Assembly: GCF_041925275.1 (NCBI RefSeq) | Contig: NZ_JBHEUZ010000011.1 | Coordinates: 62,001-126,000 of the forward strand | Direction: 5' to 3' | DNA: 64,000 bases | Origin: Parapedobacter pyrenivorans_A | GTDB lineage: Bacteria; Bacteroidota; Bacteroidia; Sphingobacteriales; Sphingobacteriaceae | Shown: positions 23,538 through 37,200 of the stretch, piece after piece | Layout: the number at the start of each line of letters is the position of its first letter | Numbering within the stretch: position 1 is the stretch's first letter | Translations under genes and position numbers: made by a program | Notes under the pieces: generated by a model | Database searches by the model: none | Told to the model about the DNA's origin: nothing | Seen by the model: the letters and a program-made list of their open reading frames with translations, nothing else

Positions 23538-24392
23538 ATGATAGACAGCATATTAGGCGCAATCCATTGGAATATAAGTCCGGAAATATTCAGTATCGGT
23601 AGTTTTGAGGTACGGTATTACACGTTGTGCTTCCTCCTTGCTTTCATCAGCAGCTATGTGCTGATGTTACACATCTTCAAGCGTGAGCATAAATCGCAGG
23701 AGCTGCTCGACCAGCTGAGCATCTACATTTTCGTGGGTACATTGCTTGGTGCTCGGCTGGGTCACTGTCTGTTCTACGAATTTGACTACTATAAAGACCA
23801 CCCTTTGGAAATGATATTGCCATATACCTTTGATGCCAACGGCAACTTCATGCTCACGGGATTCCATGGGTTGGCCAGCCACGGCGGCGCACTCGGCATA
23901 TTGGCCGGTATTTTTCTCTTCTGCCGCAAAACGAAAACCGGCTTCCTTTGGCTTACCGACAGGCTTATCATCGTCATTCCACTGGCCGGTGCCTTCGTAC
24001 GCATCGGGAACTTTTTCAATTCGGAAATCATCGGATTACCTTCGGACCTCCCGTGGGCTGTCGTGTTCGAACGTGTCGATGCGATACCGCGCCACCCAGG
24101 CCAGCTGTACGAGGCTATCTGCTACGTGCTGATCTTTATCCTGCTATGGAATATATACCACCGCAGACCGCAGTTGAAACCCGGCTTCCTTTTCGGCTTG
24201 TTCTTGATACTTCTTTTCGGTGCACGCTTCGCTTTGGAGTTTCTTAAAGAGAACCAGGAGGCCTTTGAAGAAGGGATGAACTTTAACATGGGACAACTGC
24301 TCAGCCTACCTTTTGTAGCTTTGGGCGTATACCTGCTATTCAGGCCAAACAAAGGGAGTTATAATAAATCGGAGACACCTCCAAAACGGTAG
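23538..24392 (+). CDS. lgt: Prolipoprotein diacylglyceryl transferase
   Basis: 284 residues, polytopic inner-membrane enzyme that attaches diacylglycerol to the lipobox Cys of prolipoproteins (several candidate substrates are encoded in this window). Family features: GARLGHCLFYE, FHGLASHGGALGI with the catalytic-region His, and the Lgt signature RIGNFFNSEIIGLP, then RHPGQLYEAI. Seven hydrophobic segments are visible. Its 3' end overlaps the convergent PorP/SprF gene by 34 nt. Confidence 0.96.
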   Translation: MIDSILGAIHWNISPEIFSIGSFEVRYYTLCFLLAFISSYVLMLHIFKREHKSQELLDQLSIYIFVGTLLGARLGHCLFYEFDYYKDHPLEMILPYTFDANGNFMLTGFHGLASHGGALGILAGIFLFCRKTKTGFLWLTDRLIIVIPLAGAFVRIGNFFNSEIIGLPSDLPWAVVFERVDAIPRHPGQLYEAICYVLIFILLWNIYHRRPQLKPGFLFGLFLILLFGARFALEFLKENQEAFEEGMNFNMGQLLSLPFVALGVYLLFRPNKGSYNKSETPPKR

Positions 24393-25255
24393 TTGATTCC
24401 AATCTCGTGCGTGTTGTTTCCGATACGCCGGTTCAGTGGCTCGTTTCTCGGATTGAACTGGTAGGAATAACCGACGCCTACCCCACTGAAGTTGACTTGT
24501 GCCATAGCTGCGATGTCACCATAGCTCCGTAGGTTCGTTCCGATTCCGAATACTTCTTTGATGAAAACCAGTGCCGAGATATCTACCTGTGGTCTCAAAT
24601 TGTCTGCATAAGTTACCAATAACGAAGGACGGAAATGAAAATCCGAACTCAACGCGAATAGCGCTCCGGCGGTCAAATGGTACTGATTGCGGAAATTATA
24701 GCGGTGCTCGCTACCGACCCCCAAACTACCCAGCATCAACCTCGGGAGCGAAAGTCCAACATAATAGCGGCTCGGCCGATAAAGCATCACACCAAAACCG
24801 ATCAGTGCGTCTGTCTCCTTAACATCCTCCCTGAATGCGGGGTCCATCGGATCCAATTGTGAAAAGCGTCCATCGAGGTAACCGATACCGGCATTCAGCG
24901 ACAACCCTACGTATTCTGTCGCTGAGATGCGGACGCGCTTTGCGAAGAATGCACTTGCTTCCGTGAGGCGCTCCAGGGCGAGGCTTTCATGCCGCACATG
25001 GAGTCCTGCTGTGGCACCGAAGTGCCGGAGCCCCAGATGCCCGCTGCCCCAGAAAACCTGTGGGGCGCCCTCCATACCCAGCCATTGGTGCCTACCCACC
25101 ACATTCACTTCACCATCCAAGTGCATCAAACTCGATGCAGGGTTCATCACCGTACGCAACGCGCCATGCTGAGTATGGGTCAACGCGTGTTGACCGGATG
25201 CGGTAGTGGATACTCCTAGTATTGCCACCGCCGTTACCAATAGATTATGTTTCAT
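24359..25255 (-). CDS. PorP/SprF-family type IX secretion outer-membrane protein
   Basis: 298 residues from ATG 25255; signal peptide to about residue 22 (TTASGQ). Typical family features: HALTHTQHGALRTVMNPA near the N-terminus, then an all-beta barrel pattern (GLSLNAGIGYLDGRF, YVGLSLPRLML, LRPSLLVTY-like RPSLLVTYADNLRPQ) and the C-terminal YRFGG strand. PorP/SprF proteins are needed for export or surface anchoring of T9SS type-B substrates and are usually encoded just downstream of the substrate, as here: 20 nt separate it from the giant adhesin gene. The 3' end overlaps lgt on the other strand by 34 nt. Confidence 0.88.
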   Translation of the reverse strand: MKHNLLVTAVAILGVSTTASGQHALTHTQHGALRTVMNPASSLMHLDGEVNVVGRHQWLGMEGAPQVFWGSGHLGLRHFGATAGLHVRHESLALERLTEASAFFAKRVRISATEYVGLSLNAGIGYLDGRFSQLDPMDPAFREDVKETDALIGFGVMLYRPSRYYVGLSLPRLMLGSLGVGSEHRYNFRNQYHLTAGALFALSSDFHFRPSLLVTYADNLRPQVDISALVFIKEVFGIGTNLRSYGDIAAMAQVNFSGVGVGYSYQFNPRNEPLNRRIGNNTHEIGINYRFGGVSDLL

Positions 25256-25275
25256 ATTAGCCCCTCTCTTGTTCG

Positions 25276-28200
25276 CTAATACCGCAAGACGAAATATCCC
25301 TTTTGATGTTCCCATTTCCCATGGACTTTCACTTCGATGATGTAAAAATAGGTACCGGCAGGTAGTTTCAACTGACCGGTACTGACGCCGCGGAATGCGA
25401 CTTTGTCGTTGTCATAACCGCTAGCCTCCCACAATACGGTACCATTGCGACTCACTACGGTAACCCGGTTCTCCGGGTAATCGCGGATACCCTCTATGAT
25501 TAACCATTCGTTGATCCCATCGCCATTTGGCGACACCGCTTGGTGGACACGAATGGGGAGATTTGCCGATGGGTCGATAATGCGCACCGTTACCGTAACC
25601 GGGTCAGCCGGCAGGTAATTCGAATCGCCCGCCTGTGTCGCAGTGATTTGGACCGTGCCCAAGCGATGGACATGCAGGGTGGTTCCCGTCAACGTGGCGG
25701 CCAGCATATTATCCACCGCTAAGGTAACCGGGAGTCCGCTGGTTGCATGTACGTCCAACGGAATACTACCGGCGGCACGGTCTATTTCCGCGGCCGGCGC
25801 GTTGAAGTTTATGACCTGATGGGCCTTCGTAATGGTCAAGGTAGCTGCATGGTACCTGAACAGGTAATTATCCGATATGCCGCCTGCCATTGAAACAGCG
25901 TACGTTCCCGGCGCGCTTGCCGATGTAGCTTCACTCCTCGCTTCAGGCTGGCGTGCCAATGATGAGACATCGTCGTTGTTTACAAAACCGCTATACCGTA
26001 ACTCAAACACGGGGTCGTCCTCGCCATAGACACGGCTCGCGTCGGCAACGGAAACATCCAGCATCGCCCGCGAAACGTGGAGCGGACGAGCAACCGGAGT
26101 TGCCGCCGCGTATTCCCCGTTACCGGATTGCGTTGCCGTGATCAATACATCGCCTGCCCCGCGGATATGCAGTTCGTTGCCATGCTCGATGGTTGCGCGT
26201 GCTGTAGGTTTCCCTTCGGGGTCAGTAACGGTATAGGTAACCTCCAATCCGCTGCTGCTCGTGGCATTCAATAAAATCGGATTTTGCCCGTAAGACACGT
26301 CACCCAAGGTATCGAAATAAATGTCTTGAGGCCTATTAGCTACCACCAGCATACCTAGTGACACGGAACGCTCAACCCCGCCGCCGGCAACAATTCCGTT
26401 TGCCTGGATAGTGTGCCTACCGATCGCCAGGTTGTTTGGAAGTAACAAGCTGCCTTCGAAAGATCCATCCGGGCGCACATCGATATACCCCAGCAGCTGG
26501 GGATCGGAAAACACATATACCGTAATTACCGTCCCCGGTTCGAAACCGCTGCCGCTGACGTACACACTTGTATTTGTCCCACGAACCATGCGAATGATGG
26601 CATCTATTTCCGAAATGGGTATCCGGTTGCCGTTGACACCCATTGTGGCCAACTTAAACTCAAAATCTCCACTGCTTAACCTCAAATATTCCGAATCCAC
26701 AACCTCGAGTGTTACCGTCTCTACCTCACCATTGGTGATAACATTGGCTTCGCTGAATGGTGGGTCAGGTAGTTTCCCTTCATTGAGAACAGGTGCTTTG
26801 GGTACGACTCCCGCGATACGTTCACCGAATGGTCCAGTCCCCGTATCATTTGCCGCAGCTACGCGAAAATCATAGGGACGATTGTTCTGCAGGCCGACGA
26901 TAATCGCTTGGGTGAGGGCAGCGGGTATCCGATCAGCCACTACCCAGGTCTCGCCATTGTCGGGCGAAAATTGGATGACGTACTGCATTACCGGCTGCCC
27001 ATTGTCGGGCGGTGACTGCCAACTTAGGGCGACCTGTTTATCGCCCGCTGAGGCGGAAAGGTTGGTCGGTTCTCCTACCGCTCCCCAGACAATACGACCA
27101 ACGGTCTCAGCGCTTGCTGTTTCTACTACGTAATGAATAGCATCCGCGCCATGCAACACGAAGTCCCTAACCCATACGGGAATATTTTCGCCAGCCTCCG
27201 TTTGCTCATAACTTGCAGAACCGGAAACGTATACGTCATCATCCCCCAATACGCCATGCACCCGGTAGTTTCCGGCTGAAAGTTCGGCATGGAGCGTGCC
27301 GTCGTATGTTTTCTTGACTTCCGGGGTCGCGCTCAACGAAATAGTGAGCGACTTGGGTGTGATTGTAAACGTGTTGTTATTGGCATCAACGATAATATCA
27401 TAATTCGCTGCTTTGGCGCCATTGAGTTCAAGAAAGAACGAGTAACTCCCCACACCTTCACCGGCTTCACGGGTGGTACTTGAAACGATGTCGCCGAGGT
27501 TATCAGTCACGGCCAGCGTTGACCCGTCACCAAGCATATATGCATAGTCCTCGGGATCGTCGTCACCGTAGACCTTTTCCTGTGCCTCCGCAATCAATGT
27601 GATGGAACGTGGGTGTACCGCTACTATTTGGTCTGCCGTCACCGGCTCGTAGTTATTTGTGTCATCCGGCACGAACATAGCCGTGAGCGGGTGGCTGGTG
27701 CCAGCTTCCAGTACCGTGCCCGCCGCGGGGGAATAGGTAAACAGCCCGGCTACATCGGCTGTCGCGTTCAGTTGCTTTTTGTCCAGGGCCATGCCATACG
27801 TGATGGCCGCTGGGACCACCCACGTAACCACAGGTGTGGCTTTCTTTACGTCTATCGTTACCTCGGCTGTCACCGGCTCGTAATTGTCCGTATCGGCCGG
27901 TGTGAATGTGACCGTAAGCCGGTGGCCGGTGCCGGATTCCAGCACCGTGCCCGCCGCGGGGGAATAGGTAAACAGCCCATCAACGTCAGCTTCCGCGTTC
28001 AGTTGCGTATCGTCCAAGGCCGTACCGTACGTGATGGCGGCGGGGCTGGCCCACGTGATGATCGGCGTCGCCTTAAGTACGTCAATCGTCGCTTCGGCAG
28101 TGACCGATTCATAATTGTCCGTATCGGCCGGTATGAAGGTGACTGTGAGCGGGTGGCCGGTGCCAGCTTCCAGCACCGTGCCCGCCGCAGGGGAATAGGT

Positions 28201-31200
28201 AAACAGCCCGGCTACATCGGCTGCCGCATTCAGTTGGGTTTCGTCCAGGGCCGTGCCGTACGTGATGGCCGCTGGGACCGCCCACGTAACCACAGGCGTG
28301 GCTTTCTTTACGTCTATCGTTACTTCGGCTGTCACCGGCTCGTAGTTGTCCGTATCATCCGGTGTGAAGGTGACCGCAAGCGGGTGGCCGGTGCCGGATT
28401 CCAGCACCGTGCCCGCCGCGGGGGAATAGGTAAACAGCCCGGCTACATCGGCTGTCGCGTTCAGTTGCGTATCGTCTAAGGCCGTACCGTACGTGATGGC
28501 GACGGGGTCGGGCCACGTGATCAACGGCGGGGCCTTCCGTACATCGATTGTTACTTCCGCCGTTGCCGATTCGTAGTTGTCCGTATCTTCCGGTGTGAAT
28601 GTAACCGCAAGCGGGTGGCCGGTGCCGGATTCCAGCACCGTGCCCGCCGCGGGGGAATAGGTAAACAGCCCGGCTACATCGGCTGTCGCGTTCAGTTGCG
28701 TATCGTCTAAGGCCGTACCGTACGTGATGGCGACGGGGTCGGGCCACGTGATCAACGGCGGGGCCTTCCGTACATCGATTGTTACTTCCGCCGTTGCCGA
28801 TTCGTAGTTGTCCGTATCTTCCGGTGTGAATGTAACCGCAAGCGGGTGGCCGATGCCGGATTCCAGCACCGTGCCCGCCGCGGGGGAATAGGTAAACAGC
28901 CCAGCTACATCGGCTGTTGCATTCAATTGGGTATCATCCAAAGCCGTACCGTAGGTGATGGCCGCGGGTGCTGCCCACGTGAGCACCGGCGTGGCTTTCC
29001 GTACATCGATTGTCACTTCCGCCGTCGCTGCCTCGTAGTTATCCGTATCTTCTGGTGCGAATGTGACCGTAATCGGGTGGCTGGTGCCGGCTTCCAGTAC
29101 CGTGCCCGCCGCGGGGGAATAGGTAAACAGCCCGGCTACATCGGCTGTCGCGTTCAGTTGGGTTTCGTCCAGTGCCGTACCGTACGTGATGGCCGCGGGT
29201 GCTGCCCACGTGAGCACCGGCGTGGCTTTCCGTACATCGATTGTCACTTCCGCCGTCGCTGCCTCGTAGTTATCCGTATCTTCTGGTGTGAATGTGACCG
29301 TAAGCGGGTGGCCGGTGCCGGCTTCCAGCACCGTGCCCGCTTCGGGGGAATAGGTAAACAGACCGGCTACATCGGCTGTCGCGTTCAGTTGCGTATCGTC
29401 TAAGGCCGTGCCATAGGTGATGGCCGCAGGGCTGGCCCACGCGATCACCGGCTTGGCTTTTGTAATGACCAGTTCTTGTGGTACGGCTATCGCCGGTTCA
29501 AACGCTGTGTTCCCCGGTTGGGTAGCGGTAATCGTAACCGTTCCTGCACTTCGAATCGTTACGGTCACACCGTCGTCACCAATCGATGCAACCCTATTAT
29601 CACTACTTTCAAACTGCACCGCTAGCCCGGATGTGGCGGTAGCTGATAATGCGAAAGGCTCATCACCATAAACCTTATCGTCCAACACGTCGAAGGAAAT
29701 GGTCTGGGACGCCATCGGTATTTCACTTAAAATGTCACTCCATTCGCTTTCATTTCCCGCTTGATCGACCGCCGCGATGCGGTAATGATATTCCGTGCCG
29801 TTAGCTAAATCGTCATGCGCGTAGCTGGTGGTGACTATATCTGTGATCGCTACGGTTTCGCTTAAGTCATCTGCGGCCGTACCCATGTAAAGCCGATATA
29901 GCGCAAAGTCTGGTTCCGTATTGGCATCCCAGCTAAGGACCAGCTTCCCGTCCCCGCGTTCAACAGCCAGCAACGACGGTGTCTGGGGTGGGGTTTTATC
30001 AAAGATTACCGTGCTTTCATCCGTTGTCGCCGCAACAATTTCGCCCCCGTTACCCGCCATATCTTCATAATTGATGGTAAATGCAATGCTCCCTTCTTCA
30101 TCATCGGCCGTCATGGTATAGTTGGCTTGCCAACTGTGGGGTACCTCGTCATCATCATCCAACGCGCTGACTGTCGCCGGATTTCCCGCAATAGTAACTG
30201 TGGGCAAACCGATGGCTTCATCGGCGATAAACGTCAATGTGATTTCGTCGCCGGGCTTGGCCAAAGTGACGTCGGCTGTATTGTCGGAAGCGATGGAAAC
30301 GACGGTCAATTCAGGTTTAACGCCATCGATTAGCGTCCCCACTTCTACGTTGCCGCATAGGATAAGGTCGGCATCCTCCTCACTATCGGTGTATATTATT
30401 TCTCCCCCATCTAATGCAATGGCGGATGCCATGCCAATACCTTCGGTATCTTCATCCTCTTCTACTATTTGATATTGGAACTTCAACTTATTGGACGCTG
30501 AACCAGATTCAAAGCTAGCTTTCCTGTTTTGCCCGCCCACGATGAGTGGGATATACGGCGTTCCGGTTACGGAAACCGGTGCACTGAAAGTCACTTCAAA
30601 GGTGAGTGTCTGTCCGATTCCATACGTGCCGGCAGTAGGAAAAGCCACTGTATTGCTCGGTGGTAGCTGTCGTTCGAATGCGCCCATATCAATGCTACCG
30701 CCATACCATCGCGGGTTACCTGCTGCATCCGAATCGAGCGCTAAATTATGGTCACCATTTTCGTAAAGCTCGTCGCTTCCGCTATCAAGCGCCGGGCTGC
30801 AAGCGCTGAGCCAGAGGTAATCTACGGATGTCCTGTCCGTACTCACAAAGTCTGCATCCCCTTCCACGTTGCCACCACCATCGGCACCATAGGTTTCGTT
30901 CCATGTCCCCGACCCGCTACCGCCGCTCCCGGTGATCAAACTGTTCGTGTATTTGCGCGTAGATTCCCCTGATTCAGCGTTATACACATTGTCTGCGGTT
31001 ACCCCATCAGCTTTGTAGTTACCGCTAACGATGCTATTTCCAATTTCCGCCGCTGCCGCTTCGCGCGCGTGGTACAAGCCACCGCCATTGGTCGCTTTGT
31101 TGGCGCCTAGCGTTGCATTAAGGAGAATCAGGTTGCCATCATTGTAGATACCGCCGCCTCGCAGTGCTTGGTTATCCCCGATAACCGTATTGACCAGGGT

Positions 31201-34200
31201 TGCGGCTGTGCTGGCTTGGTGTATGTAAAGCCCCCCTCCATATCGCTGAGCGGTGTTTCCAAGGATATGGCAATTTTCCAAGTACAACGCTGGTGCTTCA
31301 TCGGCCAGATAAATCCCGCCGGCGTCGCTATTCGATGTATTGTCGGTGACGGTTACTTCCGTGAGTTTCAACGTTCCGCTGCTCTGATGAAAAATTCCAC
31401 CGCCACCGGCTACCCCGTCTTCCGTAGGCAAGTCGGTCACGGTATTATCCCGGATAACGACCCGGGTAAGTATCGGGCTGGAACCTTCACCATTGAGCAT
31501 TCCACCACCCGAATATTCAACGGTATTATCGCTGATTTCCACATCCGTGATTTCCGGTGAGGATGCGTCCGTGTTGTAGATTCCGCCACCCCAGGTAGCC
31601 AGGTTATCCTTAATCCACAAATTCCTAAGCGTGGGTGATGCGTTCCAATTATAAATTCCACCGCCCCGATCTGTATCACCTCCCTGGATAATAAAACCAT
31701 CCAGTATCGTCCGGGCAGTGAGGTTATCGTTGGATATGACCGGATACCCGCCCCCGCCATACCCGATGAGGGCAGTTTCGTTCGCCTTCCAATCGCGCTG
31801 ATTCTCATCACCACCATTGGCTGGAAATCCGCCATACACGGCTACGCCTTCTTTCAGCACAAACGTGATATGTGGCCTATCATAGTAAACCGCATGATAA
31901 TCTCCAGCCGCTACCCAGACTTCATCTCCCTCCATAGATGCATCAATCATTGCTTGAAGGTTGCTGGAAGCCGTTTCCCAATCCAAGCCATTATTTCCCG
32001 ACGCACCGCCATTTGTAACCGTTTTGACGTAACGGATAGTGATAGGCAAGGGTGGTTGATTTTCGTTGTATTCGTAAGCACCTAAATCTATGGTGCTGCC
32101 TTCGTAAAACCGTGGATTACCTGCCACATCGACGTCGATGTCCGACAAGTCCGGCTCGGCATCGGGTGCAAAATAACCGTCATTACCCGCATCGATGACC
32201 GGGCTGGATTCCCGCAGTCTGTAATCTCCGGCTCCGGCGCTGAGGAAACCGGGGTCGGTATCTCCGTCAATGTTACCCCTGCTTCCGGCGGTAGTCAGGC
32301 CTTCCACGAGACTGTAATCAACGGTCACCACATTTCCGGCTCCGCCCTGACGGATGCCGTTAATAGGAGCATTCCCGTTGCTATTGCCCCACGCGATTGT
32401 ATTCCTGACAACCAGGGTCGAATTGTCATTGTAAACTGCGCTGTTTCCCGATGTGTTGCCGGCAATCGTGACATTGGTTAAGATCAGGGAAGCGTCTGTA
32501 TTTTCCATGGCGCCACCGTTATAGCCATTGCCGGTTTTATTGTTACTGATTACCACATTGGTAAGGATGATGGGGTCGCCGGTGTCCATATTGCTCATTC
32601 CTGCCCCCGCATAGCTACTTTCGTTGTGGGTAATCGCGACGTTGATAAACCGGGGTGCACTTCCATCGCTATTATATACGCCGCCGCCCCAAAGCGCCTT
32701 ATTGCCGTTAATCTCCAGGTCCCGGAAGGTTGGCGAGGCACTCCAATTGTAAATCCCACCACCTCGGGACGTATTCCCTTCCGTGATGATAAAACCGTCA
32801 AGTATAGCGGTGTTGTCAACGCTATAACCACTCACAATGGGAAGTTCTTCCGTGAGATGCTTTTTGAGGACCGTCTGGTTTTCCCGCCAGTCACGCTGGG
32901 TCCAATCCCCGCCACCGGCAGGGAAACCACCATAAACGGCTACACCACTTTTCATTTCAAAACCCCTCGGCGGCATCCCCGTATCTGTTTCTGGGCGATA
33001 GGTGCCGCCGGCCACCCAGACCTCGCTTCCGGGGCTGGCGACATCGATCACTTCTTGCAAAACGCCAGATGCATCGGCCCAAGAATCACCGGTCCCCGGT
33101 GCCCCTTCCCGTACATAATATATCCGGCCAGTGGTAAAGGAAGCGGATGCGCCCCAACTGCCTGAATCGTCATCTGCACACTCCGCCCGCACCCAAACGT
33201 AGTACGTTGTTGCAGGGATCAAATCTCCTAACACCACAACCGGCTGTTCGATGTTTTGACCAACTGTGCTTTCCGTCGGCGCTGTACTCCATGTGGATAT
33301 GTAGTAGCTATAACCATTGGCCGGGATATCGCCCGGTTCATCCCACGAAATCCTGGCGGATGTGGTCGTCTGCTCGGAAACGGCTATACCGACAACAGGC
33401 GGGCAAGAAGGCGGTGGCCCGACATAGAAATCGTCAAAGGCCAGGTAGTAATCTGCCGTCCCTTCTTGCGCGGCATCCACCTGGATACGTATGGCTTCTC
33501 CTGCATAGTCGGACAAATCCAACCGCAGGTATTGCCATCCCGTCGTACCGTCGTTCGGTACGGCCAACAAACTTGCATAGCTGTCGCCGAAATCCGTCGA
33601 TATCTTAAGTTCAAAATCGCCTGTTCTTGGTCCGGGGGCGCTTTCTGGCGCAGAATAATTAACCAGCTTAAACCGGAACGACAATTCATCCCCTGTTTGG
33701 ATAATGCCCACGTCCGATGTCGTGAACTGGGCACTGGGGTCACTGGAATACAAATTATAATAAAGCAGGTACCCTGCACCTCCGTCGATGTCATCGTGAT
33801 TGCCGATGTACCATCCATTAATTTCCCAATCTGCCGGTGTGGCCGCGGATGAAAACCCTTCCAGCCATGGAGTCGGTGTAACCTGCACCGTGGTGAACGA
33901 TTGCTGCGCACTCCAAGCGCCCGGCGCATCTTCTGCACAGACGGCCCGCACCCACCAATAATACGTTTGCCCAGGAGCCAGGTCGGTCAATTCCACCTCG
34001 GGCAGTGAAATGCTCCCCGATGGTTCGGCGGCGGCATCGGGTATTGTTTCGTCGGTAGCCAGGTAATAATCATATCCCGCTGGCACGACAGCAGGTTCGT
34101 TCCAAGTGAGCGTTGCGCTATTCGCCGTGATATCCGACGCTACCAATCCAGTTAGGGTGGCGCAGTCGGTCCCCGAACCCACCCAGAAATCGTCGAAAGC

Positions 34201-37200
34201 GATGAGGTAAGTGCCAACGGACCACGTCGCGACAATGCGCACCTGGATGGTCTCGCCCACATAATCATCCAATGGATAGGAGAATTCCTGCCAGCCGCCG
34301 ATTCCGTTATTTTCAACCGTTCCAATATCGGTGTAAGGGCCTCCGATATCGGTAGCAATGGCGACGGTAAAATTCCCCGATCCGGCTTCGGGGGGTGTGT
34401 TGATGTATGTGGTCAGTTGATAACGGAAAGACAATTGGTTGTCCGGCTGCACCTCTCCCACATGTAACGTGGTAAACGTGCGTTGGCCAACATCGAAATT
34501 GTAATACAGTTCTTTATATATCGCATTTCCGTCCAGTTCGGAAAAATATGGATTCATTCCAACCTGCCATCCGGTTATCTCCCATCCTTGCGGCGCACCC
34601 TCGGTCAGGAAGTCTTCAGTCCACGGTGTGCTTACCCGCGTTGGTGTGGTAAATATCGCCAACGGTCCCCATTCGCCATGGCTATCGTCATCGCAATATG
34701 TCCGGATCCAGAAATAATAGGTTTTACTTTCTTCTAAATCATCAAAACGCACCTGTGTATCCGACGCACGTTCATAGCTACCCGTGTACACATTGGGGGG
34801 CGTATTGCTATCCACAAGGTAGTATTCGTAGTCGGTACCCGTATCCTCCCACTCCACCATCGCGCCCGTATACCCCACGGTTGTAGCCGACACGGCACCC
34901 ACCACGGGGCAGTCCGACGACGGGCCCACACGGAATTGGTCAAATCCGACTTGATAACTCCAAGCCCTATACTCGGCAACGATGCGTACCTTAACGTGCT
35001 TTCCTTCATAATCGCCCAGCGCATAGCTAAACAACCGCCAGGTTTCTGTACTATTGAGCGTAACCGTTTTGATATCCGTATAATGCGCGCCATAGTCTTC
35101 AGAAATACTGACGGTGAAGCGGCCTTCGGCTGGATTTCCGCTGAAGAAATCATCCTTGGTTGCGTACAGGAAGGAGAGTACATCCCCCGCTTCCACACGG
35201 ATATTGGGAGTCGTAAGCGTTTTATTCCAGTTACCCGCACTGTTCGACAACGACGAATAAACGATATTTCCATCCGAATTGAGGATGTCGCTTCCGGCAT
35301 TCACCTGCCAATGGGCCGTCTCCCAACCCGGCGGGGCTGCGGTCGATGCATCGAAGTCTTCAGCCCATGGGCTGGATAGTTCCAATTCGGTGCCAAATGT
35401 ACCGGCAATGCTCCACGCACCGTATACGCCTTCGCCGCATACTGCGCGTACCCAAAAGTAGTACCGTTCGCCGGGCGATAAATCGGATAGGCTGGCCGAA
35501 GTGGATGTGGCCGTTCCGGAAACATCGGTTGCGGCCGTAGGCGGTATAGCCGTTTCCGCATAATAGTATTGATAGCCCCCTTCCGGTATGTTGAGGGGTT
35601 CGCTCCATGAAATCACGGCACTGGTTGGGGTAACTGCCGAAACCGATGGGTTCAATGGCTGCGGGCATTGGGGCGGACCAACGTAAAAATTGTCGAGTCC
35701 AAAAGAATACGAGTAGATCTCGCCAATTGCTTCCACGCCGATACGGAGTTGAACCGCCTCTCCGGCATAGGCATTCATGTTGAGCATGAACGGCTGCCAA
35801 CCGCGCGCACCGTCGGTTATAATGCGGTCCTCTTCGTGGAATGTCTCCCCCCCATCCGTCGATATGGCAACGGTAACCTCGAACGAACCAGCCGGGGCTG
35901 CCGCGTAGGGTAAATTATAATACGCATTTCGATAGATAAACGTGAATACATCCCCCGTTTCTACCGGCCCGATGGTATTCGTAATCATAAACCTCGATTC
36001 CCCGTTAGAGAAATAGGTGTTGACAAAATAAGTTTCTGCATCAAGCAGTGATTCTCTTCGGTCGACGGTCCAATCCTCGCTAGGCGACTGCCATCCTGCG
36101 GGCAATTCGTAATAATATGCCGTATCGAACCGCTCTGACCAAGGTGCTGATGTGGTAAACGACGTACCCACCCAGTTACTGTAGTCGCCATCTCCGCAGC
36201 TGGCACGCACCCAGAAGTAATACGTGGTGCCCATATCAAGATCAGACAGATCCACGAAGCTATTGTCGGCTTCGCCACTTGGTCGTGTTGCGGCATCCGG
36301 CGGGGTGTTTGTCGTGGCGTAGTAATATTCGTACACTTCCGTCGATAGGCCAGCGGCTTCCCAGGAAACCGTCGCCCCGTGCCGCGAAATGCTACCAACC
36401 ACCAAACCGGAAGTAAACAAACAAGACGGCAATGGCTCGAATTCGGGAATCAACTGCCACGAGCCGCTGGGAACATAATTGTAATAGGTATTGCATGGGC
36501 CGCTACCTTCCCCTCCGTCCCAGGTCCGCCAAGTCCGGAGTGCAAACGTAACGTCACCGGTAGCCCCATCGGCAAAGCTGACCGAACGGCTATAACTTTG
36601 CATCCCTGCCGACTCATCGGTGCCAAACGTCACACTTTCTTCGCCTACACCCAATGTTGTCGAGTAGAGTATCGATGCTTGCTCGCTTTTCCAGGCGCTG
36701 TTTCGGGCTACCATGTCGTATTTGACAGTAAGCCCCGAGAGTTGATAGCCTATGGGCACTTCGATGGTCAGCGTAGGTTCGGGGGCACAGAAATCACTTC
36801 CAACACCGGGGCTATACGTATGCCGGGTTGGAATGTCACCGGCGGTATAATAATAGCCGGGCAAACACACAACAGGCCCGACCCAATCGCTATATCCTTC
36901 CGTATCGCAATTGCGACGAACGTAAGCATGGTAACCAGTACCGGCCGTCAATCCGGATATTCGTTGAGTTGTCGCAGTAATATCGGTCACCAGTAAGCCT
37001 TCATTATCGACATCAAAACCGGCAGCTCCCCACTTGATTTCAAAAGTACCACCGTCGCCTACCCATGAAAGATTAACGGAAGATGGGCTGATATCCACGA
37101 CGGAAAAGCCATTGGGGCGCTGGCATGCTGAAGGCGCACCCACGACAAGTGTATAATCCTCGGCTTGTCCGTAACTATATGTACCTCCTGGATCGCTCGG

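Noticed and set aside
27613..29403. Long plus-strand open frames opposite the adhesin repeats
   Set aside because: They run antisense to the 231-bp repeats, whose length is a multiple of three, so a stop-free frame is simply repeated. They have Arg/Gly-rich composition and no recognisable domain.
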